From: Patiria miniata
Taxonomy: Eukaryota > Echinodermata > Asteroidea > Valvatida > Asterinidae
Length of the DNA: 64,000 nt
Direction of reading: 5' to 3'
Assembly: GCF_015706575.1 (NCBI RefSeq)
Contig: NW_024037069.1
Coordinates: 39,081,315-39,145,314 of the forward strand
Shown: positions 1-12,100 of the stretch, piece after piece
Layout: every line of letters starts with the position of its first letter
How positions within the stretch are numbered: the stretch's first letter is position 1
Notes under the pieces: model-generated
Databases searched by the model: none
What the model was told of the DNA's origin: nothing
Seen by the model: only the letters and a program-made list of their open reading frames with translations
Made by a program: the position numbers and the translations under genes

Positions 1-165
1 TAAAAATCAAATCTCAAATCAAAATCAAATCTCAAATCAAAATCAAATCTCAAATCAAAATCAAATCTCAAATCAAAATTAAATCTCAAATCAAAATCAA
101 ATCTCAAATCAAAATCAAATCAAATCTCATTTCATCAAATCTCAAATCAAAATCAAATCTCGAAT
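1..165. repeat. AT-rich short tandem repeat in AP5Z1 intron
   Basis: The first 165 bases repeat CAAATCTCAAATCAAAAT with small variations, about nine times. The repeat runs to within 20 bases of the first AP5Z1 exon in the window, leaving a very short normal intron end (TTGGATTGCCAACAG) for the acceptor. Confidence 0.9.
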
Positions 166-184
166 CTGATTGGATTGCCAACAG

Positions 185-3100
185 GTGACAGAGATAGATG
201 GTACCACCTGCCAAGACTTCTTCACCCTCCTCAACCTGAGCCACTACTACTCCCAGGACCAACTCCTCAACCTCCACAGCTTCTCTTGCCTCCGCCAGTG
301 GCTCCTGAGCGCCCACTTCTCAGATGCCACCACGCCCTCTAGCGCCAACCCCAGCTCAGCCGGGGTGACCTCAGACCCTCCCTCGTTTCTTATGTCGTCC
401 GGGAGCTTTGCCACCAAAGCCAGGCAGGTCCTGGTTGAGAAGGCCTGCGAGTACTGTCTGAGGGTCATCGATCAGTGCGAGAGAAGTAAGATTCAAAGCA
501 ATGGACAATTACTTGAACCATTTTACTGGACTGCCTGTTTGCATAATTGTTAACAAGTTCATACGCCCATTTAAAGAAATTGTTTAGTATTTTTTTCGTC
601 TAGTCAAGAAATCTTTCTACGGATGAGATTCATAAGTCTGACCTTACACTTTTATACAACTAAAAACAAAATTGACGGAGAAAGGTTTACATTGCTGATC
701 TTTTCCCCATTTGACATTGCTTTTTTTTGCTTCAGAACCCTTGAAGTTTCAAGATCAAGAAATGATTCAAGCTGTAAGTAAAGTCCCTTTTTTTTGTTAA
801 TGCCATCATGAGGTTAGACTCTTTGTATAATGTTGTGAGACTTCAGTACCTAAAAAAATCCAATCAAAATAAATATACAGTGATATGCATTGGAATAATA
901 AACAGTGGTCTCTTTTGGTGATGGTCAGAGCATAATGACCGAAATGAGAAGTTATTAACAGCTCTTTAAAGAGAGAAGACTAACTTCTTTATTTAAAGGG
1001 AAAATACAACATTTGCAAACATCAAAAAATAAAACTACCAAATCATTTTGAAATACCTTGCTGGACTGTTAGTGAATAACAGTGTAAAGCATCCTGTAAA
1101 ATCATGGCACCTGGTATACTGTCATTTTCAAGAAAAGTAGTATTTTTGTATCAATTTCCAACGCTGGTCGGCCGATCAGCGTTGGAAAAAAATGGCTTTT
1201 TTTTCAAATATCGGCCCCAACTGACCATCGCACTTGTTTGCAATCGATTACACACCTATGAACGGGTACAAGCCAGCTAGACTGGTTCCCTGACCTTACA
1301 ATTCCCCAATGTATGTAAACTGCTTTGTTTCTTCTTATATGGAGTCAGGGAACCAGACTACAGGAAAATGATTGTTTTTCTTGGTTTTTATAGCATTTTC
1401 GAACCCAAAACCTCAAAAAAGTCAGTGTAACTATATTTGCTATATATTTTCAACCCCCCAATTCCATCCATTTCTGAAAATTACAGCAAAAGCAAATGAT
1501 GTATATTCCCTTTAAAGATAGTTCTATCAATTTTTGTTTCTGCGAAATCCTCCCAAACCATGTGAATCTAAGAGGCTTACCGTTGACTGTTGATAAACTT
1601 CATGTCATCTGATTTCTATTTCTTCAGTGTCTGATGGAAGCAGTATCCACACTGGATGTCCTGTGCAGCTTGAACTCTTTCCTAGTTGCCAAGATCTTCC
1701 CGGCCATCAAAGGCGTTTACAACCGCCTGAGTGAGGACAACAGCCAGCCCCGGGTCCTGCTGGTTCTGCTGCAGTTCTTCTTTCACCACAGTAAGCCAGA
1801 TCAAACGTGATTTGAACAAAATTAGATTTGGTAGGTTTGGGGTTGGACGATTCGTGAAATTTCTTAGAACCCGCAAAATTGAACATTTCCAAAACTGTGA
1901 TAACTTCTAATTTAAAAAAAAGAAGGTTTAACAGAAGAGGCAATACTTTCTCTCCCTTTTTAAAGCGTAAATGCATCCACTTTTAATGCTTATGTTGCCT
2001 TATAGCCCGAGTCCATCATTTGCAGCTATCCAAAAAGTAGCTGGCTAATTATTGTTGAAAAACATACTTGGTTGAAAGATAGTAAGAGGACTAAAACTCC
2101 CTGCCAAATTATTCTTTCTGGCAAGCTGTCATTTTGAAATAATCAACGAAAGAAGGCCTTTCCAACAGTGCTTCTTAAGACGCACCGTAGGAAAATTTAA
2201 ATTAGTAGTTCGTTTGTTATTCGGCGAAGCGCGTGCAAACATTGGCACGACGCACACGCACCCCCAGTTGCTATAATTCGTCGGATCAGTGCGCGACATA
2301 GCGTTGCTGCATTCGGCTCAGCGAGAACGTGTCTCGGACGCTGAATTCAGGCGCAATTCAAAACGTGATTCATCAACTTTTGGTTTGAAATCGAGATCCT
2401 AGCATGATGTTTTTCTCCAAATATACAGCTGAAGCTGAGCTGAAACTTTATCAGGTTAGTTGTTCAGCCCCCTTCTTTAGATTTTGAGCACTTTTGTTGC
2501 TTCAAACGAACAAAATGCACAAATTACAAATGATGGACTATAACTTTAAAACAAAAGTAGACAACAGTAATTAACAAGGCATTGGGGCAAACATTTCATT
2601 TCAATCAGGTGAGATGGTTGTTTACGAGCCCATCCCTGCCTATGAGCATTTCTTTGGAGAGGTCCTGTCCAGTCACTACAACGACCCGGCTGTCGCGTTT
2701 GACACCATCATGTTCTGCAGGGACAATCTACAGAAACTCTGCATGGAAACTGACATACTTGAGAAATTCTTCCCCAACTTGCTGAAGGTAAGGCCAAAAA
2801 AAATATATATATTCGGTCTCTGGTCAAACCAAAGTTCCGGAATTGACGCGGCCACGCGGCTTCTTTTTTTTTTTTTTTTTTTTTTTTTTCTTCATTCTTG
2901 GATTGTACAGACAAGGTGGGTACTATTTTGCTTTTTTGGTGTCCTCATGTACATTGGTGTCCCCGATAATTTGCCTTGGTGCTGTCGATCATTTGCCTTG
3001 GTGCAATTTCCCATTCCTTGGTGCTCTTTGGTAACAAAAAATTGAGGAGGTGCGGAAATAGAGGGCGCTGTTGGAGCTACCGCGGAACATTTTGGAAAAA

Positions 3101-6100
3101 AAAAGATCGACGCGCATGATTAAAATCGACGCGCGCGCTGACCAGAGACCGACTTTTAATTGTATTCAGATTAAATTAATCAGTTATCGCCTAAAATCAA
3201 GCAGAATCTGTGGGAGAGGTGTTATGAAACAATTATTGACTGCTTTATCTCATGGTGTAGTAAAACTAGCCTCCCTCGGTGATCCAAAGAGCATGTTTTT
3301 TCCCCTCGGCTTTGCCTCGAGAAAAATAGAATGCTTCATGGATCACCTCGGGAGGCTAGTTTTACTACACCACACGAAGCAGTCAATATTTGTATACTAT
3401 TTACTTTAGATAATGGAATTTTTAATTGTGAATTAATGTTCCATTTTAAATCTGTTTATTTATACATCGTCTGTTTTAATCTAGGGTTTTAATTTTGTGT
3501 GGTTTTAATTGCTTGGGTTATACATCGTCTGTTGTAATTAAGGGTTTTAATTTTGTGTGGTTTTAATTCCTTGGGTTATTTTTAGTAATATATTCATTAT
3601 GTCTTTTATTGTGTTTTGGTAATTTTTGTCGTTGTTATATCATGTTTTTATGTAATCCAGGGCCCCCAGGGAGAACAGTTCATTGAAAACTGATGGGGCT
3701 ACCCTGGTAAAATAACACGAAATAAATAAATAAATAAATTAACATTTTTGAGTCTTTTTTCTTCTTCAGATCTTAGCTTGGAATCCCCGCACATTCCTGA
3801 CAGAATATCTGGACATTCTACCTGCGATGATCTCGCCCTCAACAGCAGTTGAAGTGAGTAGCATCGTCACTATGAATAAAATCATGTTGTAGAGGCAATG
3901 AAAACTGCGAAATCAAAATATTTTGCGGTATTTGGAACGGATGACAGATGAACACACAGGGAGCGAGGCCGAAAATATCTGTCAGCGACCCGCTCGCAGC
4001 GAGCGAGGCCGGAAATATGTGTGTGCTGGCCAAGGGTGATGGCTTCAACCCACCTGGCTTGAGGTTGACTGAAAAGTATTAAATCCCGAGCCTCCCTCCG
4101 TTTTTGTCAAAATAATTCCGGTGTGAATTGGTTAAAGGGAATATACATCATTTGCTTTTGCTGTAATTTTCAGAAATGGATGGAATTGGGGGGTTGGAAA
4201 TATATAGCAAATATAGTTACGCTGACTTTTTTGAGGTTTTGGGTTCGAAAATGCTATAAAAACCAAGAAAAACAATCATTTTCCTAAATAATGAATAATG
4301 AAAGGTTTGCGGAAACACCATGTGCGAATAATTTCTCAACTAAGAGAATGGTTCTGAAAAGAACCAGAGGTATAAACTCGACGTTCCGGTCAGTATGCTC
4401 TGACCGTCTTCAGGAGAGTGCCTAAACTCTAAGAAAGTGAATACTTAGGTAGCAAAAGGCGAAGTCAATGAAGTGTGAAGTTGCCTGTAGTCTGGTTCCC
4501 TGACTCCATATAAGAAGAAACAGAGCAGTTTACATACATTGGGGAATTGTAAGGTCAGGGAACCAGTCTAGCTGGCGTGTACCCGTTCATAGGTGTGTAA
4601 TCGATTGCAAACAAGTGCGATGGTCAATTGGGGCCAGTATTTGAAAAAAAAGCCAGTTTTTTCCAACGCTGTTCGGCCGACCAGCGTTGGAAATTGATAC
4701 AAAAATACCACTTTTCTTGAAAATGACAGTATACCAGGTGCCATAATTTTACAGGATGCTTTACACTGTCATTCACTAACAGTCCAGCAAGGTATTTCAA
4801 AATGATTTGGTAGTTTTATTTTTTGATGTTTGCAATGTTGTATTTTCCCTTTAAAGTAATTCCCAGCTTTTTTTTTAATTAGATGTTGCACACGTTGCTT
4901 GACCTTCCTTGCGAGGTCATGGCCCTGGAGGTCAGCCAGCAAGTCAGTCGCCCTGGCAACCAGACCCCGGACAACTACCTGATCCCGGAGCCCACTTTCC
5001 GCTTACCGCCCACCGTGGAGGCTTACAAGAATCCCGAGCACAAACCCTGGTTCAACTTCATCCTGAGGGGACGGAGTGGACAGGGGGACACCATCAGCAA
5101 GTAAGCAATGTTTTCTGCAGAGCAGGAATTTTTCAAGTAACCAGACTGCAGGGCCAAAGTTCATGGAGCCAGTAAGCAGGAATTGCTTAGCACATTTGCA
5201 TGCTAAGCAGAAATGAACTGTGTACCAGTGGCGAGCAACATACTTCACATCAAATTTGGCTGGTACTCAGTTTCTCTTAAGCAAAAAGTTTATGTGCTTA
5301 ACGAATTGCTGAGCTGAGCAGATCCATGCAATCTCATTCACCAATCGCAATACCATGCAAGAATGTTAGTTATTGACTAACCTATTCAACCATCTTGTCT
5401 TAGCCACTGGTCTTCTAAAACTGCTTCAAGTCTAATAATGTTGTTTGTGAGCTACTAACTTTGTAGTCTGTATTTGTACCTGAAATGTAGTGTAGAGTTG
5501 CATACATGCCTATGGAAGCAGTTGAAGCCTCTGCAGATGTACATCCATAAAATATGAATTCATAAACACCTGAAACAGTTTACCAATTCCTATTGGTCGA
5601 GAGCCCATCCCACGGCTAATTTTAAACCGCAGGTAAATCACCGCTGCGATCTGCAACACATCGTTCAATATGCTCCGCATGTGCACCAATTTCCATATAA
5701 AGAGATTTTTAGCACTTAGCGTGTGAGGCTCGTACCATAGTCATGACCAAAGGGGTTTTTCACAAATATGAAATAAAATTGTGGAACAAAATCGTTCAAC
5801 ATTAGTGATTTTTTTTTACGTATTTCGACTTTTGGACCGAAAGGTATTAATGGATGGGAATAAATATGTGCTTGGCTGGTATTAAAAAAGTACGTTTAAA
5901 ACCGCACTAGGGGCCTGGATGCCGAAAATGTCCCTCGCCTTCGGTTTGGGCCATAATCTGCGTCCAGGCCCCTAGCCTGTTTTAAATATACCGGTACCCC
6001 TTTAAAACTGGCCAAATATATATTTATTACCTTGCTAAAGACCATGTCTGAATAACTTGACTACAGTGGGTAGTAACACATATGTCTATGGAAAGTAACT

Positions 6101-9100
6101 TCAGCTGTTTCCATCGGCACATGTGAAAGTGGCAGTCGTAACCAAGTAATAAGCTATTTGCAAATAACCTATACCCTTCGCGAGTTAAATTCGAATAACA
6201 TCTGGTACACTGACTTGTTCATAATGCTTGGCACGTATTAACTTTGAATTCTCCAGACCAAAGACACTGTTTCTATATCACATGATTGCTATATCACATG
6301 ATTCATTGTTCACAATGGGTGAGAATGGCACAAAGACACCAGACCATACCAGAGCTGGGGGTTGCTAGCGTAAGGCTTGCCCCGAATCACGTGATATAGC
6401 AACAGCTAGTCTCTTTGGTCTGGAGAATTCAAAATTAAAATGTGCCAAGCATTCAAGCAAGTCGGGGTACCAGATGTTACTAGAATTTAATTTGCAAATG
6501 GCTTCTTCGGATATGGCATTTACTTCATTATTTTTTATGGATTTACATGGGAGGTGGCTCAGGCTGTTTCCATAGACGCGTCTGGAAGTGAAAGCCATTG
6601 CAAAGTAATATGGACACAGCCTTAATTCAGTTTTTTTATGAATTGACTTTTCCAGACTTGGTTTCCTGCACAAGCTGCTGTCCGACACTTCCGCCTACCC
6701 TAGAGTTGTGCCAGTCTCTCAGGCTGTCCCAGTCCTCCTCAGGTAAGTTTGTGTGCTTTGTACATGCACTTGAATTTTGTGTGTGTAAAATCCCCGAATC
6801 GGGAGAAAAGTTTTGGAATGTTTTCTGAAGTTGTATTGCATTAAATATAACCGTACAAATAATAGTCATCAAGACAATATGGAATGGCCAGTTTGTATTT
6901 CGTTGTAAGAAAAGAGATAAGCATATTTCCCTTTGTCCGAGTATAACTGTATCAGCTCAAGATCGCAAATTACAAAATGATTTTGCCCAAATGACTAATA
7001 ATCAATCTGCTTTTAAAAACAACATCCTTAACCAATCGTTTACTTTGTGTAATTCACAGACTGTACTTCCAGACCATTTTTGCCCATGCTGACAGCGGTC
7101 TACTGTGCCAGCTCGTCCCAGTCATAATGGAACGCGCAGGTCTGCTGTTCAACATTCCATCATTCACTCAGGAAGTTAGAAAGTAAGCAGATATGGTTCA
7201 GATTTGCTAAACACAATTTAATGAATGATTGACTGTAATCAGTTTACTTTATTGCCATATACATGTAATACACCAGGAGTCAATTTTTCAAAGTTTAAAG
7301 GTGATATACAACATTTGCAAACATCAAAAAAAAAATGAAAACTACCAAAATATAATGAAACACCTTACTTGACTAAGTGAATAATAGCATCCTGTGAAAT
7401 CATGGCACCTGGTGTGCTGTCATTTTCAAGAAAAGTGGAATTTTTGTATCTAGTTCCGACGATGGTCGGTTGCAAAAAAAAAACCAGACTATTTTTAAAT
7501 ACTGCCCCCAATTTACCAAATTTAGTTAGTCCACATTTTGCTTGCAATTGGATACACATCCGTGGGTGCAAGCTAGCTAGTCTGGTTCCCTGACCTGACA
7601 ATTCACCGTCTTTAAATGCTCCCTTTCAACATGAGCTATAAAATACAAACCCCCAAATCCATTCATTTGAGTTTGACATTGTTTACTAAATTAATGTCAA
7701 CTTTGTACAATGATGCACTCTTGGTAAATCAGGATTTTTTTTTTACGCCAGGGGAAGGTCGTCTGTATTTTTAATTGCCCATTTTCTTTGATTTGTCACT
7801 TTGTAATTTACTTAAGTGTTTCCTGAGACAGCCCCGTTGAACAATGCCACAGTTGTGTCATGCAGTTGCTGTCCACAGACTCAAAGGGCATTTTCGAATC
7901 CCTGTTCTTGACAACACTCGGGTTAACCCGACACGAGAACAGCGGTCTCGAATGTGACGAACGGACCCGAGAGGGCGTTCACGGATCGATTTTTTCTCTC
8001 CCCTGTTGATGGAGGGTTCGGCGAGGTGCAGCTTGAACAAAATGGCAGACTGTGCAGATTCGAAAGTTGTTTTGTGTGATTTTTTTTGCTAATATACCCT
8101 AATGATTGGAATAAGAATACCATTATAGTGCAGGTCTGCAATTTTGGTCTGTTTCACATTCATCTTCAGAGTATTCCTCGTTCATTTGGAATAGGCTTAA
8201 GTACAAATTCAGACGATTGTCGGCCATTTTGCATTTTGCATATATCGATGCGACATGCACCTGCGCGTTCGTAACAACCAGCTCGAGAACACGTTCTTGT
8301 GTTACACACGTGTTGTCAAGAACAGGGATTCGAAAACGCCCTAGGGCATTTTACAGATTTTTGACCTGATGGATCTTGCTACACTGAGGAGGCTTGTCAT
8401 TTTGACAAGTGTTGCATGTTGCTGCATTTAGATTTTTTCTCTCCCCTGTTGATGGAGGGTTCGGCGAGGTGCAGCTTGAACAAAATGGCAGACTGTGCAG
8501 ATTCGAAAGTTGTTTTGTGTGATTTTTTTTGCTAATATACCCTAATGATTGGAATAAGAATACCATTATAGTGCAGGTCTGCAATTTTGGTCTGTTTCAC
8601 ATTCATCTTCAGAGTATTCCTCGTTCATTTGGAATAGGCTTAAGTACAAATTCAGACGATTGTCGGCCATTTTGCATTTTGCATATATCGATGCGACATG
8701 CACCTGCGCGTTCGTAACAACCAGCTCGAGAACACGTTCTTGTGTTACACACGTGTTGTCAAGAACAGGGATTCGAAAACGCCCTAGGGCATTTTACAGA
8801 TTTTTGACCTGATGGATCTTGCTACACTGAGGAGGCTTGTCATTTTGACAAGTGTTGCATGTTGCTGCATTTAGCAGGGTTTCTAGCCAAAACACCTTAG
8901 GGGCTTAGGGTTCTGAATCGATCATATTATTGTATTTATGACTGCTAGGGTGTTAGCAGATGAAGTCTTGGCTGTGTTCAAGCAGTGCCCATCTCTCATC
9001 ATGGACCTGAGATCGGAGCTCCTAGACTACATCGCCACACTCCGCAACATCCACGGCAAGGAGGATTTCTTCACTCACATGGTAAATATTGACATGCTGT

Positions 9101-12100
9101 CCCCGACACTTCAGCTGCTAAGCAGAATTATGTGATAAGCAAGAATCAGCAGGGTACCAGCCATGCAATATACATTGCATGTTGTTTTGGCTGGTAACCT
9201 ATTTTTGCTAAGCAAGTAAGCTCTGTGCTTAGCAAATACCTGTGCTTAGCAAATATCTGTGCTTAGAAGTTGCATGAAATTTGGCTGCCAAGTAGAATAT
9301 ATCGTTTAGCATGTTCACTTTTTCTTGCGAAAATCAGATGAAAACCGATGAAAAATGTCACATGACATTTTGGATGGTGACCTGTTTCGGCCAAGCAAAG
9401 CTTTTCTGCACTCAGTTATTTTACGCATGTAAAAGTTGCATATAATTATGAGGCAATTTGCTTGGTGCCACACAACGCTGTCTGTCAAAGACGCTGTAAT
9501 TATTAAGCAGTAAGTACAACAATGAGCAGGACTTTTTAATCTGTTTATGTGTAGTGGTTTAATAAGTTTCATGCGTAGCAAGCATTGTCTATCAAAAACC
9601 TTTAAAAAAAGTTTAAAGCTACCTCAATATTATTTTACTGCAATATTTGCCACAATATTTACTGCAACATGGATGTAAAGTTTGTAGTGACTTTTTAAAA
9701 TTGCATTATTGAATTTAATATTACCTCAGGTATGGATCATCGGTGACTACACATCAACTACCTATGACAGCAGGTGCAATACGGAGGTCATCATTAAATT
9801 TTACGAGGTTTGTTGATTTTAAGCACCTTGCTAATAAAGTATACTGCTAAGATTAAAAAGTGAAGTTGCAGATGTTCTTTTGAAAGGATTAGATTCCGGT
9901 GGTGTGTTGCTTCACTAGGTTGTTCACTTTCCCTCTTTTGATTTAGGCTCTTGAGACCCTTCTGTACGAAGTGTCAGTGTTGGTTCAGTCGTCCAGTGCT
10001 GGTCATATTCCATACTCCGCTAGATTGCTGACAGTCTGCATGACGGCCCTTGCAAAGGTATGCTAAAGAGACAATGGGACTACAGTTATCGTAGTTACAC
10101 TCCATTTTATCTCCTATTGTATCACAAATTTCTGGGCAAGATTTGGAGATAGCCAATCGGGTTAGCTGACCAATTTCAGTCTGGGAGATCAGAGAAGTAG
10201 CAGAAAAAGTAGCAGAAATGGGTGTTCACAAGTTGTAGCTCCATGGGCTCCATGCACAACTACCCCCTCAACGGTAAGAAAGGGAGAGTTTGGGAAGACC
10301 GCTGGGAGAGACACTTTCGAACGCATTGCTTACAATGCCTGCACCCGATTTCATCAAACTCCTCATAACTTACGATGCATCGCAGCGATGCGACGCGTCG
10401 TATTCCTACGATGCGTCGCAGCTGCGACGCGTCCAGCGATCCATTTCACAAAACACGTCGTGAGAGCGACGCATCGTAGGTGTATTTACAGCACAACTCG
10501 GTGACTGTTCTATGTATTTAGTCAGCGTACAGCAAATAGTCGTTTGGTATTCAACAAAGAGTCGTCGGATCTCAGCTCGAAATTTGTTAAAACGTAAAAC
10601 AAAATGGCGGCCGTGGGATGCAATTTTGATGGAAAACAAGCTCTCAGTGGATGGACTGTGTAGCTACTTTGAAATTTCAACTGCAATATTCCAGTCTAAT
10701 TCATAATTATTCAATGAATTTTCTATTTACAACTTTACACACATTGCCTCGGTATTATAATCTCGTTTATGTAATGTTTATGGCATTAAACTGGCTGAGG
10801 AAGAGACTCTTCTTATTTTGCGATGACCACCAGACACGTCGTAACTTGCGACGTGTTTTAAGCCGTTGTCAAGGAGCTTACGACGCGTTCAACACATCAC
10901 AACTTTCGTGAAATGAATGATACGACGCGTCGCGAGTTACATGTCGTAACTCGAGTTGCGACGCGTCGCAGCGCTTCGTGAAATCGGGTGCTGACGTGTA
11001 CACGAAGAAGCTATGGTTTTGTGCACAGAATAAAATAAGTCATGCGTATTTTGCGCCATATGCATGCTAACCTATATGCACAAGCGGTGTGGTTCTCTCC
11101 CTCCTCCTCCCCCTTTCCCCCCCCCCCCCCCACTAAAGATCTCAAAAGTGGTCAGAAAATTCCCTTTCTTGTTCCCGCATGGAGCCCATTGTGAGTTGGC
11201 GAAAAATGGACACAGAGATAAAAAAAGAATTCTTATCCCTCAAAGTCTATTTTTGAAACGATTTTCCTTTTCAAATAAACCATTCCGGAATATTACTATT
11301 AATGTATTATTTTAAAGTTGAACAAAGAAATTGACTGGAGCGGGGTTTTAACCTGCGACCTCCGAATTGCCGGGCCGGTGCTCTACAAACTGAACTATCC
11401 AACCCTATGTCCTTGGTTACCCAGTTTGTCAATGTCTTCGTTCAATTTGTTATTTAAGCTGGCGTCTCGATGCCAGGATCTGATCCCGCGAGTCTTGCTG
11501 TGCCTCACCAAAGTCTCCCAGCAACAGATGAAGAGTTGTATCGAGGATGAACACAAGAAAGCCCTGCTGGACAGAGCTAACGAACTCATCAACGTACTCA
11601 AGCTACCAGAGTGAGTATTGCTCATAGAACACACAGCTCAGTGAGCTCAAACCCTTGTACTGCCCTTTAGAAAATGTGGACGTCCTATCAATCTGGGTTG
11701 TAAATATCCGTTTTATATGAAGAGGTTTTTCTTTTTGAAAGCAAGGGTCTTTTTCATACCAGGATTTTGTTGTTTATCTTTTACTCACCCCACTGTAAAT
11801 CCCTTAAGGCAGGCCCAATCCCCAAAATCAGTCATTTGACTGATCGTTCGAAATCACCTACATTTCTTGATTTCTACTAAATGACAGCAAGCCAGACGGA
11901 ATAATTTCACGGGGTGTTTAGTACCAGAACAATCTTCAATCCAAGTAGACTTTTTGTTACTAATCCAGTAGGTTACTTTTCAGATGAATGCAAATGGTCC
12001 TATGTGTCTTTAAATATCCCCAGAAAGTGTAAAAACTATTGGTGTTCATTTATTATCCGTCTAGCAATCATTCAATTTATTTTATTTTCCGACAATCATT

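Noticed and set aside
8086-8717. Identical 62-residue frames at 8086 and 8529
   Set aside because: They repeat because of the 443-bp tandem duplication inside a non-coding TIR element in an intron.
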